From: a bacterium
GTDB taxonomy: Bacteria; Actinomycetota; Acidimicrobiia; Acidimicrobiales; CATQHL01
Length of the DNA stretch: 52,356 nt
NCBI GenBank assembly: GCA_028824415.1
Contig: JAPPDX010000106.1
Span: forward strand, 1 to 52,356
Direction: 5' to 3'
The notes below the pieces were generated by a model. It had not been told where the DNA came from and did no database searches. It saw only the letters and a list, made by a program, of their open reading frames with translations. The number at the start of each line of letters is the position of its first letter. The first letter of the stretch is position 1. The position numbers were made by a program, and so were the translations under genes. Shown piece by piece: positions 11,312-19,718 of this stretch.

Positions 11312-11340
11312 AGCGGCGGTCCCGCCCGCCGCGGGCCGCT
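11312..11340. terminator. GC-rich hairpin between convergent aroC and rsfS
   Basis: Immediately after the aroC stop, AGCGGC and GCCGCT frame a stem with additional internal pairing CCCGC/GCGGG. There is no T-tract. Its place between convergent genes suggests a bidirectional terminator, by inference only. Confidence 0.45.
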
Positions 11341-11348
11341 GGGGCCGG

Positions 11349-11738
11349 TCAGCCCGCCTCGGCCACGAGCCCGAGATCCCAGGAGAGACGGGGGCAGTCA
11401 CCCCAGAGGCGTTCGAGTTGGTAGTACTCGCGGTCCTCCTCGGAGAAGACGTGCACGACGAAGTCGCCGAAGTCCATCAACACCCACGAGCGCGCCTCGA
11501 GGCCTTCCACAGACAGCGGCTTGGGGCCGCCGGCGGCCTGCACGCCGCCGGTGATCTCCTCACAGATGGCCTTGATCTGCCTCGGGTTGGCACCACTGGT
11601 GATGACGAAGAAGTCACAGACCGACAGCACATCGCCCACGTCGATGAGCAACGTGTCGCGACCGAAGTGATCGTGTGCCGCCCGCGCCCCGGCGCTCGCC
11701 CAGGAGATGAGGTCGCTTCGGTCCCTGCCGTGCCGCAC
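11349..11738 (-). CDS. rsfS: Ribosomal silencing factor RsfS (Iojap family)
   Basis: Small protein of 129 aa expected to bind uL14 on the 50S subunit and block subunit joining when nutrients are scarce. The DUF143 core is clear: the beta strand with LLIDVGDVLSVCDFFVITSG, the helix with RQIKAICEEI, then EGLEARSWVLMDFGDFVVHVF and the YYQLERLWGD end. It lies downstream of nadD on the same strand, the common nadD-rsfS order, with 57 bases between them. GTG start at 11738 with a -10-like box seven bases upstream. Confidence 0.92.
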   Translation of the reverse strand: MRHGRDRSDLISWASAGARAAHDHFGRDTLLIDVGDVLSVCDFFVITSGANPRQIKAICEEITGGVQAAGGPKPLSVEGLEARSWVLMDFGDFVVHVFSEEDREYYQLERLWGDCPRLSWDLGLVAEAG

Positions 11739-11745
11739 TCCGGCC

Positions 11746-11751
11746 AGTGTA
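11746..11751 (-). promoter_or_regulatory. -10-like TACACT, leaderless-type, for rsfS
   Basis: On the minus strand TACACT is followed by seven bases and the GTG at 11738, suggesting rsfS can be transcribed separately from nadD. Confidence 0.4.
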
Positions 11752-11795
11752 GATCGGTGGGGCGAGCCACGCCGCCATGACCCCGGCGCGGCTAT

Positions 11796-12404
11796 TCAGC
11801 GATACAGACCCCGACGTTCGATCTCGGCGGCGACCGGCTGGGACAGCACGCTCCCGAGCGGATGCCCCTCCGACAACCAGCGCCGCACGTGCGTGCTGGA
11901 GACCTCGATACCGGGCCCCTCCACCGGAATCCAGCGCCACCCGGGTGGTGGCACGCCGGATCCGTCGGCACCCAGCCGCGCCACCACCGCCACCGTCGCC
12001 AGGGAGCGGATCACCTCCGGGCGTCGCCAGGTGTCGAGCGAGTCGGCGAGGTCGCTGCCCACGATGAGGAAGAGCTCGCGCGCCTCGCCGGCGAGTGTGG
12101 TCAACGTCTCCGCCGTGGAGGAATCGCCGCCGCGGTCGATCTCCAGGGTCGAGACCTCGAAGCCGTCGAGGTTCGACACGGCGGCACGCACCAGCGCGAG
12201 GCGGTCGGCCGCTGGGCTCACCGGTTGCTCGACGACCTTCTGCCAGGGTCGATTCGCCACAACGAAGTACACCGTGTCCAACCCCAGCGCCCAGCGCGCC
12301 GCCTCCGCGGCGGCCAGGTGACCGATGTGAGGAGGATCGAAGGTCCCACCGAAGACACCGAGCCGCTCGAGCCCGGGACGCGCCGCTGCCGACGAACCCT
12401 CCAT
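11796..12404 (-). CDS. nadD: Nicotinate-nucleotide adenylyltransferase
   Basis: Transfers AMP to nicotinate mononucleotide in NAD synthesis; 202 aa. The nucleotidyltransferase motif GGTFDPPHIGH is at 19-29, the substrate segment VVANRPWQK follows, and the SSTHVRR ATP-binding motif is near residue 170. Length and motif order are normal. It is followed by rsfS. The ATG start at 12404 has a TAGTTT box six bases upstream, and the gene diverges from the sigma factor gene. Confidence 0.93.
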   Translation of the reverse strand: MEGSSAAARPGLERLGVFGGTFDPPHIGHLAAAEAARWALGLDTVYFVVANRPWQKVVEQPVSPAADRLALVRAAVSNLDGFEVSTLEIDRGGDSSTAETLTTLAGEARELFLIVGSDLADSLDTWRRPEVIRSLATVAVVARLGADGSGVPPPGWRWIPVEGPGIEVSSTHVRRWLSEGHPLGSVLSQPVAAEIERRGLYR

Positions 12405-12410
12405 GGTGGG

Positions 12411-12416
12411 AAACTA
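12411..12416 (-). promoter_or_regulatory. -10-like TAGTTT, leaderless-type, for nadD
   Basis: On the minus strand TAGTTT is followed by six bases and the ATG at 12404. Confidence 0.45.
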
Positions 12417-12429
12417 TCGCTCGGCGGTC

Positions 12430-12458
12430 TGGACTTGGCGACCTCGATCGGCTAGAGT
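12430..12458 (+). promoter_or_regulatory. Candidate sigma-70 type promoter for the sigma factor gene
   Basis: TGGACT (12430-12435) and TAGAGT (12453-12458) are separated by 17 bases, each matching four of six consensus positions. Transcription from here would give a leader of about 350 bases before the ATG at 12815. The gap 12405-12814 otherwise holds the CRP-type site and no convincing ORF. Confidence 0.35.
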
Positions 12459-12643
12459 CACCGGTGCTTGCGGTGCTTTCGCGCGTGCTGCGTGCCGGCT
12501 CTCCGGAGCCACATCACACGAAACATGAGGAAAACCGCAGGCAGATAGCCCCTCGTTCGGTCTCGACCGGATTCTGACGAACCAGGTTGAGTTCCTCCTG
12601 CAGCGGCCGACGCAAACGGTCGCCCGAAGGGCGGTCCGGGACC

Positions 12644-12659
12644 TGTGAAATCTGTCACA
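12644..12659. promoter_or_regulatory. CRP/GlxR-type palindrome upstream of the sigma gene
   Basis: The site reads TGTGAAATCTGTCACA, an exact TGTGA-N6-TCACA palindrome, the consensus of CRP-family regulators including actinobacterial GlxR/Crp. It lies about 155 bases before the sigma factor start. The match is direct; binding and its direction of effect are inference. Confidence 0.55.
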
Positions 12660-12814
12660 AGCTCGGATCGCGACGAGACAACAGACGGGAACAATACGCC
12701 GCCCGGACTTGTTGGAAGAAGTCGAGTCAGACCGAACCCGAGGGGATCGCACCGGGGGCCATCGACGGCCCCGCTGCGATATGGGAAACCAAGCGAAGCA
12801 AAGACGAAGAAGCC

Positions 12815-13645
12815 ATGAGTGATTCAGTTGGCCAGTACCTGAACGAGATCGGCCTCGTGCCGCTGCTCACCGCGGCGGACGAGCGCGAGCTGTCACAGAT
12901 CATCGAACGCGGCCGTGCCGCCGCCGACCGCAAGGCGGCAGGCGAGCGTGCCCGGCGCCTGGACCGTGAGGTCGAGGCTGCCGCGGTCGCCAAGGACCGC
13001 TTCATCCGCTCCAACCTCCGCCTCGTGGTCAGCGTGGCGCGGCGCTATCCCCTTCCCCCCGGGATGGAGTTGCTCGACCTGATCCAGGAAGGCAACCTCG
13101 GTCTCGAGCACGCCGTGGACAAGTTCGACTGGCGGAAGGGATTCAAGTTCTCGACCTATGCCACCTTCTGGATCCGCCAGGCCATCGGCCGGGCGCTGGA
13201 CCAGAAGGCCAGCCTCGTGCGCCTGCCCGGCGACCGTTCGGCGAGCCTGCGGGCGGCGCTGCGCCAGGTCTCGGGCAACGGCGACGAGTTGGACGAGGAG
13301 CATGCCCGCCTGCACCGCCTCACCACGCCCACCTCCCTGGACCGCACCATCGGTGACGACGACAGCAACGAGCTGATCGACCTCATCGCCGACGGCAACC
13401 CCGGGCCGGAGCAGATGGTCATGGCGTTCGCCGACAACGAGATGGTCACCGACCTGCTGTCGGTCCTCGACGAGCGCGCCCGCTACGCCGTGGAGCAGCG
13501 CTTCGGCCTGCAGGACGGCCGCAAGAGGAGCTACCGCGAGGTAGGTGAGGAGTTGGGTGTCACCGCAGAGGCCGCCCGGCGACTCGTCAAGCGCGCTGTC
13601 AACGTGGTGCGCGAGCGAGCTGTCGAGCGTACCGACGCCGCCTGA
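12815..13645 (+). CDS. RNA polymerase sigma factor, sigma-70 family
   Basis: Sigma factor of 276 aa without region 1.1, so a group 2-like factor rather than the full-length housekeeping one. Region 1.2 is SVGQYLNEIGLVPLLTAADE, region 2 has NLRLVVSVARRY, LLDLIQEGNLGL and the -10 recognition helix KFSTYATFWIRQAIGRAL, and region 4 has RSYREVGEELGVTAEAARRLVKRA for -35 recognition. Region 3 carries a longer insert than usual. The ATG at 12815 is chosen because homology begins there; the frame runs upstream to 12587 without good codons. A CRP-type site in the leader suggests nutrient or cAMP control. The DAHP synthase gene follows 13 bases later. Confidence 0.88.
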   Translation: MSDSVGQYLNEIGLVPLLTAADERELSQIIERGRAAADRKAAGERARRLDREVEAAAVAKDRFIRSNLRLVVSVARRYPLPPGMELLDLIQEGNLGLEHAVDKFDWRKGFKFSTYATFWIRQAIGRALDQKASLVRLPGDRSASLRAALRQVSGNGDELDEEHARLHRLTTPTSLDRTIGDDDSNELIDLIADGNPGPEQMVMAFADNEMVTDLLSVLDERARYAVEQRFGLQDGRKRSYREVGEELGVTAEAARRLVKRAVNVVRERAVERTDAA

Positions 13646-13658
13646 GGCGGGCCGCGCC

Positions 13659-15008
13659 ATGCCCGCGAAGCCCTGGTCTCAGGAGAGTTGGCGGCAGTAC
13701 CCGGCCCAGCAGCAGCCCACCTGGCCCGACCCGGCCGATCTGGATCGGGTGCTCAAGATCCTCGCGGGCTTTCCCCCGCTGGTGTTCGCCGGCGAGGCGC
13801 GCAGCCTCACCGCCAAGCTGAGCGACGTGGCCGCCGGCCGGGCATTCCTGCTGCAGGCCGGCGACTGCGCCGAGTCCTTCGACGCCCTGTCGGCGGACAG
13901 CATCCGCGACAAGTTGCGCGTGATCCTGCAGATGGCCGTCGTGCTCACGTATTCGGCCGGCGTGCCGGTCGTCAAGGTCGGACGGATTGCCGGGCAGTTC
14001 GCCAAGCCTCGCTCGAGCCCCACCGAAGTGGTGCAGGACGAGGCCCTGCCCTCGTTCCGCGGCCACATGGTCAACGACATCACCTTCTCCGCCTCGGCCC
14101 GGGTTGCTGACGCCAACCGGCTGCTGACCGCCTACCACGCCTCGGCCTCCACGCTGAACCTGCTGCGCTCGTTCACGAAGGGCGGCTTTGCCGACCTGGG
14201 ACGGGTCCACGCCTGGAATCAGGAGTTCGTGGCCTCCTCCCCTGCCGGACAGCGCTACGAGGAGTTGGCCGGCGGGATCGAAGCGGCGCTGCGCTTCATG
14301 GAGGCCTGCGGGATCGCCAGCGGTGAGCACGTGGCGCTGCACACCGTGGACTTCTTCACCAGCCACGAGGCCCTGATCCTCCCCTACGAGGAGGCGCTGA
14401 CGCGTGTCGACTCGCTGACCGGCGAGCCGTACGACTGCTCGGCACACATGCTCTGGGTCGGCGAGCGCACCCGCCAGCTCGACGGCGCCCATGTGGAGTT
14501 CCTGCGCGGTGTCCGCAACCCGCTTGGGTGCAAGCTGGGACCGACGGCGACCGCCGCCGAGGTGCTGGAACTGTGCGAGGCGCTCAACCCCGAGCGTGTC
14601 CCGGGCCGGCTGACCCTGATCTCCCGGATGGGTGCCGAGCGAATCGCGGACGTGCTGCCGGGGCTCGTGGCGGCGGTGCGCGACGCCGGCCATCCGGTGG
14701 TCTGGGCCTGCGACCCGATGCACGGGAACACCTTCACCTCCTCGACCACGGGCCACAAGACCCGCCACCTCGAGGACATCTGCGCCGAGATCGACGGCTT
14801 CTTCGCCGTGCACTGGGCGGAGAGCACCTGGCCCGGAGGCATTCACGTGGAACTCACCGGCGACGACGTGACCGAATGCCTCGGGGGTTCCGAGGACCTC
14901 AGTCCCGACGACCTGCCGATGCGCTACGAGACGATGTGCGACCCCCGCCTGAACGGCCGGCAGTCCCTCGATCTCGCCTTCCGGGTCGCCGAGAAGCTGC
15001 GGGTCTGA
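13659..15008 (+). CDS. 3-deoxy-7-phosphoheptulonate synthase, class II
   Basis: Condenses phosphoenolpyruvate and erythrose 4-phosphate to DAHP, first step of the shikimate pathway; 449 aa. It is the plant/actinobacterial type II enzyme: the N-terminal WSQESWRQYPAQQQPTWPD, the metal-ligand cysteine in LLQAGDCAESF, VGRIAGQFAKPRSSPTE, the WVGERTRQLDGAHVEF block, and VVWACDPMHGNTF with HVELTGDDVTECLGG near the end. All parts are present. It starts 13 bases after the sigma gene and may share its transcript. Chorismate synthase lies 2.3 kb upstream on the same strand. Confidence 0.93.
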   Translation: MPAKPWSQESWRQYPAQQQPTWPDPADLDRVLKILAGFPPLVFAGEARSLTAKLSDVAAGRAFLLQAGDCAESFDALSADSIRDKLRVILQMAVVLTYSAGVPVVKVGRIAGQFAKPRSSPTEVVQDEALPSFRGHMVNDITFSASARVADANRLLTAYHASASTLNLLRSFTKGGFADLGRVHAWNQEFVASSPAGQRYEELAGGIEAALRFMEACGIASGEHVALHTVDFFTSHEALILPYEEALTRVDSLTGEPYDCSAHMLWVGERTRQLDGAHVEFLRGVRNPLGCKLGPTATAAEVLELCEALNPERVPGRLTLISRMGAERIADVLPGLVAAVRDAGHPVVWACDPMHGNTFTSSTTGHKTRHLEDICAEIDGFFAVHWAESTWPGGIHVELTGDDVTECLGGSEDLSPDDLPMRYETMCDPRLNGRQSLDLAFRVAEKLRV

Positions 15009-15056
15009 ACGGCGGCCGGTCACGACCGACCTTCCAGGTCCGCCCCCGCTCACTCG

Positions 15057-15140
15057 TGCCCGGGGTGGGACTCGAACCCACACGACCGCGAGGTCAAAGG
15101 ATTTTGAGTCCTCCGCGTCTTCCAATTCCGCCACCCGGGC
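15057..15140 (-). tRNA. tRNA-Leu, anticodon CAA
   Basis: The minus strand begins GCCCGGG (15140-15134) and ends CCCGGGC plus discriminator A (15064-15057), forming a seven-pair acceptor stem. The anticodon loop reads CTCAAAA, giving CAA for UUG leucine codons. The T loop GGTTCGAGTCC is present and a long variable arm follows the anticodon stem, as in class II tRNAs. CCA is not encoded. Length 84 bases. The flanking region up to 15387 holds no convincing ORF. Confidence 0.95.
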
Positions 15141-15387
15141 CGATCGCGGGTCCAGTGTAGAATCTCACCGCCGAACCGCTGGACTCGGGTCAATATCCGT
15201 CTATGCCGCAGCGTCGACCGTGCCCGTTGCGCCGGCCGCGGTTAGCATCCGGATCCGAACGCCCGCGGTTTATCCCACGCTCCAACCGTCTCCGCTCCGA
15301 CGAGGTCTGCTCCACCATGTCTCGTGAGTTCGCTCTTTCGTGCCTCCTAAGCGCATTGCGATCCGAGCACGCCCCAGGATCGGGAAC

Positions 15388-16563
15388 ATGATCACCTTCA
15401 CCTACCCCGGTCAGGGCTCGCAGGCCCCCGGCATGGGAGAGGCCTGGCAGAACGAGCCCTCGTGGGAGCTCGTGGAGGAGGCCACCGAGGCCACCGGGCG
15501 CGATGTGGGAAGGCTGCTCCTGGAGGCCGACGCGGAGGAATTGCGCCAGACCCGCAACTCGCAGCTCGCCACATTCGTGATGAGCATGCTCGCCCTCGAC
15601 GCCGTCGCCAGGGTGGGTCTGCTGCCGAACGCCCATGCCGGTCACAGTCTCGGGGAGTACAGCGCCCTGGTCGCCTCGGGGATCCTGGATTTCGGCGAAG
15701 CGGCCCACCTGGTCGCAGAACGCGGTGAGGCCATGCAACTCGCCTCCGAGGAGCAGGAGGGCACCATGGCCGCCGTCCTGGGCCTCTCGGACAGCGACGT
15801 GGAGGGAGCCTGCGACGAGGCCGGACCGAACGTCTGGGTCGCCAACTACAACGCGCCGGGCCAGGTCGTGATCGCCGGCTCGCCCAGCGATGTCAACGCC
15901 GCCGCTGATCTGGCGCGTGGGCGCGGCGCCAAACGGGTCATGCAGTTACAGGTGGGAGGTGCCTTCCACACCCCGTTCATGGCGTCGGCCTACGAACGCC
16001 TCACCAAGGCCCTCGCCAGGGCGGAGTTCCACGATCCGGATGCGCCGGTGTACGCCAACGTGGACGCCGCCCCCTACGACAACGCCAGGGTCTGGCCTCG
16101 GTTGCTCGCCCGCCAACTCACCAGCCCGGTCCGCTGGCACCAGACGATCCGACGTCTGGTGGACGGGGGGTGCGCGACCTTCGTGGAGCTCGGGCCGGGG
16201 AACGCGCTCACAGGAATGGCCAAGCGCATCGAGCGTGGCCTCGAGACGCTGAGCGTCCGCAACCCCGCAGACATCGAACCGCTGCTGGAGTCCGTCGGAG
16301 CCGGAGGCGAGGGCGACGTGGCTCTTGCCAACGGTGAGTCTCTGTATGCGCACGAGCGGCTGGTCGTCGCACCCGCGGCCGGCGTCTTCAAACCGGCCGG
16401 ACCGGGCTGCAAGGGGGCTCGCATCGCCCCCGGTGCGGTGCTCGGCGAGGTCAGCGGGGAGCCCGTGCGCTCCCCCTTCAGCGGCGTTGTGATGGACTAT
16501 CTGGCGGTGGATGGTGAACGCGTCGTGATCAACCAGCCGATCGCCTGGTTGCGAACCGACTGA
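15388..16563 (+). CDS. fabD: Malonyl-CoA:ACP transacylase with extra C-terminal barrel-sandwich-like domain
   Basis: Loads malonyl groups from CoA to acyl carrier protein; 391 aa. FabD hallmarks are PGQGSQAPGM at 7-16, nucleophile Ser87 in GHSLGEYSA, catalytic His194 in GGAFHTPFM and ELGPGNALTGM near 267. Standard FabD ends near residue 310. About 70 further residues (322-391) resemble a biotinyl/lipoyl or barrel-sandwich fold, with a GARIAPGAVLGEV turn and SPFSGVVMDYL, but without the lysine that is biotinylated or lipoylated. First gene of fabD-fabH-fabG-acpP-fabF. The ATG at 15388 follows AGGATCGGG; the longer frame from 15340 is less likely. Confidence 0.9.
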   Translation: MITFTYPGQGSQAPGMGEAWQNEPSWELVEEATEATGRDVGRLLLEADAEELRQTRNSQLATFVMSMLALDAVARVGLLPNAHAGHSLGEYSALVASGILDFGEAAHLVAERGEAMQLASEEQEGTMAAVLGLSDSDVEGACDEAGPNVWVANYNAPGQVVIAGSPSDVNAAADLARGRGAKRVMQLQVGGAFHTPFMASAYERLTKALARAEFHDPDAPVYANVDAAPYDNARVWPRLLARQLTSPVRWHQTIRRLVDGGCATFVELGPGNALTGMAKRIERGLETLSVRNPADIEPLLESVGAGGEGDVALANGESLYAHERLVVAPAAGVFKPAGPGCKGARIAPGAVLGEVSGEPVRSPFSGVVMDYLAVDGERVVINQPIAWLRTD

Positions 16564-16618
16564 TGCATCCCGCACGATCTTGCTCCGCGGTGCTGAACGC
16601 CCGGGGGCCCGGCGGGCG

Positions 16619-17551
16619 ATGAACCGGGGCAGCCGGATCATCGGCTACGGCACGGCACTGCCCGAGCGGGTCATCACCAATCACGACCTGGCGCAGACCC
16701 TCGACACCAGCGATACCTGGATCACCGAACGGACCGGCATCAAGGAGCGCCGGATCGGCGGCACGACCCGGGCTCTGGGGATCGAGGCAGCGCAGTCGGC
16801 CCTGGACATGGCAGGCGTGGAGGCCAAGGACCTCGACGCCGTGATCCTCGCCACGACGACACCCGATCGGGTCATCCCGGCGACCGCCAGCTCCATCCAG
16901 TTGGCGCTCGGTGCCCGCTGCGGAGCCTTCGACCTGAACGCCGCCTGTTCGGGGTTCGTGTACGGCTTGAACGTGGGACACGGACTCATCCTGGCGGGAG
17001 CCGAGAAGGTCCTGCTAATCGGCTCGGAGACCCTCAGCCGCTTCGTGGACTGGGAGGACCGCTCCACGGCCGTGCTGTTCGGTGACGGAGCCGGCGCCGT
17101 CGTCCTGTCGGCAACCTCGGCGGAGGACAACGCCCTGCTGGGCTGGGCTCTGGACTGCAAGGGCGCGTTGGAGAAGTCGCTCTACTGCGACTTCGGCGGA
17201 TTCATACACATGGACGGGCGCGAGGTCTTCCGCCAAGCGGTGCGGATCATGGTCGCCACCTGCGAGCACGCGCTGCAGGAGGCCCGGCTCAGCATCGAGG
17301 ACGTCGATCTGGTAATCCCCCACCAGGCCAATACGCGCATCATCCAGAGCGCCTGCGACAAGCTGGGCGTCTCTGAGGATCGAACCGTGCAGGTGCTCAG
17401 CTGGACCGGGAACACCTCCTCCGCCTCGATCCCGCTCGCCCTTGCGGACGCGGCCTCCAACGGCCGCCTCGCCGGCGGCGACATCGCGCTGCTGGTGGGA
17501 TTCGGGGCCGGGATGACCTCTGGCAGCGCACTGCTGCGCTGGGACCTGTGA
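16619..17551 (+). CDS. fabH: Beta-ketoacyl-ACP synthase III
   Basis: Starts fatty-acid chains by condensing an acyl-CoA with malonyl-ACP; 310 aa. The triad is visible: Cys110 in NAACSGFVYGL, His235 in IPHQANTRI and Asn265 in TGNTSSASIP. The N-terminal GYGTALPERVITN and DTWITERTGIKERR segments are standard. Length is slightly short but complete. It begins 55 bases after fabD, and its stop overlaps the GTG of fabG. Primer preference (acetyl- versus branched acyl-CoA) cannot be read here. Confidence 0.94.
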   Translation: MNRGSRIIGYGTALPERVITNHDLAQTLDTSDTWITERTGIKERRIGGTTRALGIEAAQSALDMAGVEAKDLDAVILATTTPDRVIPATASSIQLALGARCGAFDLNAACSGFVYGLNVGHGLILAGAEKVLLIGSETLSRFVDWEDRSTAVLFGDGAGAVVLSATSAEDNALLGWALDCKGALEKSLYCDFGGFIHMDGREVFRQAVRIMVATCEHALQEARLSIEDVDLVIPHQANTRIIQSACDKLGVSEDRTVQVLSWTGNTSSASIPLALADAASNGRLAGGDIALLVGFGAGMTSGSALLRWDL

Positions 17552-18276
17552 ACAGCAGCGACCCCGGCCGGGTCGCCCTCGTGACCGGCGGGGCGCGGGG
17601 CATCGGCCTGGCGTGCGCCCTGGCGCTTCGGGACACGGGCCACCGCGTGGCTGTGACCTACCGGACCAGCCCTCCGGACGTGGCCGCAGAGGCCGGCCTC
17701 CTGGCGGTGCGCTGCGACGTGACCGACACGGCCGGCGTGGAGACCGCATTCACGACCATCGAGGACACTCTGGGGCCGGTGGAGGTGCTGGTGTCCAACG
17801 CCGGCATCACCCGTGACAGCCTGCTGCTGCGTATGAGCGAAGAGGACTTCGCCGCCGTCCTGGACACCAACCTAACCGGGGGCTACCGGGTGCTGCGGCG
17901 TGGTGTGCGCTCGATGATGCGCGCCCGCTGGGGGCGAGTGGTCCTGATCTCCTCGGTGGTGGGTCTCGGCGGGCAGGCCGGGCAGGCCAACTACGCCGCC
18001 TCCAAGGCCGGCCTCGTGGGGCTCGCCCGCTCGGTGGCCAAGGAGTTCGCCGGGCGCAACGTCACGGTCAACGTGGTGGCCCCGGGCCCCATCGAGACAG
18101 ACATGTTCGACGCACTCACCGAGAAGCGCCAGCAGGAGATCCGCGCCGCGGTCCCGCTGGGCCGGTTCGGCACGACGGATGAGGTGGCGGCGACCGTATG
18201 CTTTCTTGTCTCACCCGAGGCCGGATACATCACCGGGGCCGTCATCCCCGTGGACGGCGGCCTGAGCATGAGTTGA
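17548..18276 (+). CDS. fabG: 3-oxoacyl-ACP reductase
   Basis: NADPH-dependent short-chain reductase of the elongation cycle, 242 aa. The cofactor motif TGGARGIG is at 13-20, SNAGITRDS follows, and the Ser136-Tyr149-Lys153 triad has the spacing of E. coli FabG. The C-terminal AGYITGAVIPVDGGLSM is typical. GTG start overlaps the fabH stop in GTGA. The position between fabH and acpP confirms the fatty-acid role over that of a generic SDR. Confidence 0.93.
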   Translation: MNSSDPGRVALVTGGARGIGLACALALRDTGHRVAVTYRTSPPDVAAEAGLLAVRCDVTDTAGVETAFTTIEDTLGPVEVLVSNAGITRDSLLLRMSEEDFAAVLDTNLTGGYRVLRRGVRSMMRARWGRVVLISSVVGLGGQAGQANYAASKAGLVGLARSVAKEFAGRNVTVNVVAPGPIETDMFDALTEKRQQEIRAAVPLGRFGTTDEVAATVCFLVSPEAGYITGAVIPVDGGLSMS

Positions 18277-18300
18277 CCGCGAGACGACGGAGTGAATGCA

Positions 18301-18540
18301 GTGAGCAATGAGCCTTTCGAACGATTCCGGCGTTGTGCCGTCGAGGTGCTGTCCGTCGAGGAGGATCAAGTGACCCTCGAGGCCAGCTTCGCCGATGACC
18401 TGGATGCGGACAGTCTCGACCTCGTGGAGCTGGTCATGGCGCTCGAGGAGGAGTTCGACGTGACCGTGGAGGAGGAAGAACTCGAGGACATTGAGACCGT
18501 CGGCGCAGCCTTCACGATGATCGAGGCCAAATTGGGATGA
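18301..18540 (+). CDS. acpP: Acyl carrier protein
   Basis: Carries growing acyl chains on phosphopantetheine; 79 aa and strongly acidic. The modification serine is in DADSLDLVELVMALEEEFDV, close to the DSLD(T)VELVMALE consensus. GGAG at 18289-18292 is eight bases before the GTG at 18301, favouring this start over the in-frame GTG at 18292, which would add three residues. The stop overlaps the ATG of fabF. Confidence 0.93.
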   Translation: MSNEPFERFRRCAVEVLSVEEDQVTLEASFADDLDADSLDLVELVMALEEEFDVTVEEEELEDIETVGAAFTMIEAKLG

Positions 18541-19718
18541 ACCGTCGCCGGGTGGTCGTCACCGGCCTGGGCGTCCTGGCGGCTTGTGGAATCGGGCAGG
18601 AGGACTTCTTCGCCGGGCTGTTGAGCGAACCCCCGAAAGGCCTGCGCACGGTGGCGGGCTTCGACCCGGCACCGCACTTCGCCAACGCCAAGGAGATGCG
18701 TCGCCACGACCGGTTCACGCAGTTCGCCCTGGCATGCGCCGCCGAGGCTCTGGAGGAGGCCGGCGACCTGCAACCGGATCCCGACCGGGTCGGCGTCTGG
18801 ATCGGGACGGGGGTCGGTGGCCTCATGAGCATCGAGACCTGCATGCACCTGCACTTCACAAGGGGCCCCAAACGGGTCTCCCCTTTCCTTATTCCCATGA
18901 TGATGGCGAATGCCGCGGCCGCGGCGGTCTCCATGCGCTACGGCTACCAGGGTCCCTGCGAGGCCACCTCCACGGCGTGCGCCTCGGCCACCCAGTCCAT
19001 CGGCAACGCCGCCGAACTGATCCGCCACGGCCGCTGCGACGTGATGCTCGCCGGGGGTTCGGAGTGTTCCAGCTCTCCCACCGGCCTACAGGGATTCGCC
19101 AACATGACCGCGCTGTCCCGGGTCGGCGTCTCTCGCCCGTTCGACCGGGAACGCGACGGGTTCATGCACGCCGAGGGATGCGGCGTGCTGGTGCTCGAGG
19201 AGCTCGAGTACGCCCAGGAGCGCGGCGCCGGGATCCTCGCCGAGATCACCGGCTACGCCAGCACGGCCGACGCCTACCACATCACCGCGCCGGCTCCCGG
19301 CGGGGCCGGGGCGATCTCGTGCATGGAGCGGGCGCTCGACGACGCCGGCGTTGCACCCGCCGATGTCGGCCACATCAACGCACACGGCACCTCCACGCCT
19401 CTCAACGACGCCAGCGAGGCCGAGGCCATCCACAAGGTGTTCGGCTCACCCGGACCGCTGGTGACCTCCACGAAGGGCGTCACGGGCCACGCCCTCGGTG
19501 CTGCGGGCGCCATCGAGGCCGTGGCGGTGATCATGTCCATGCAGCGCGGTGTGCTGCCTCCCACGGCCGGCTACGAGAACCCGGACCCGGAGATGGCCCC
19601 CATCCGAATCGTGGCGCCCGACGCCTGCGAATGGGAACCGGGCCCCAGCCTCTCGAACTCCTTCGGCTTCGGCGGCCACAACGCCTGCCTGGTCATCAGC
19701 CCACCACCCGCGGACTAG
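18537..19718 (+). CDS. fabF: Beta-ketoacyl-ACP synthase II
   Basis: Elongating ketosynthase, 393 aa. Active-site Cys148 lies in STACASATQ, His283 in NAHGTST and His318 in TGHALGAAG; the gating loop NSFGFGGHNAC near the C-terminus is normal except for His where Thr or Ser is commoner. ATG overlaps the acpP stop. The 3' end, from the gating loop to the stop, is repeated twice immediately downstream. Last gene of the cluster; converges on fabZ. Confidence 0.94.
   Translation: MNRRRVVVTGLGVLAACGIGQEDFFAGLLSEPPKGLRTVAGFDPAPHFANAKEMRRHDRFTQFALACAAEALEEAGDLQPDPDRVGVWIGTGVGGLMSIETCMHLHFTRGPKRVSPFLIPMMMANAAAAAVSMRYGYQGPCEATSTACASATQSIGNAAELIRHGRCDVMLAGGSECSSSPTGLQGFANMTALSRVGVSRPFDRERDGFMHAEGCGVLVLEELEYAQERGAGILAEITGYASTADAYHITAPAPGGAGAISCMERALDDAGVAPADVGHINAHGTSTPLNDASEAEAIHKVFGSPGPLVTSTKGVTGHALGAAGAIEAVAVIMSMQRGVLPPTAGYENPDPEMAPIRIVAPDACEWEPGPSLSNSFGFGGHNACLVISPPPAD

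Noticed and set aside
13599-15134. 511-codon antisense frame over the DAHP synthase and tRNA
   Set aside because: It runs through a tRNA gene and the antisense of a clear enzyme; a shadow.
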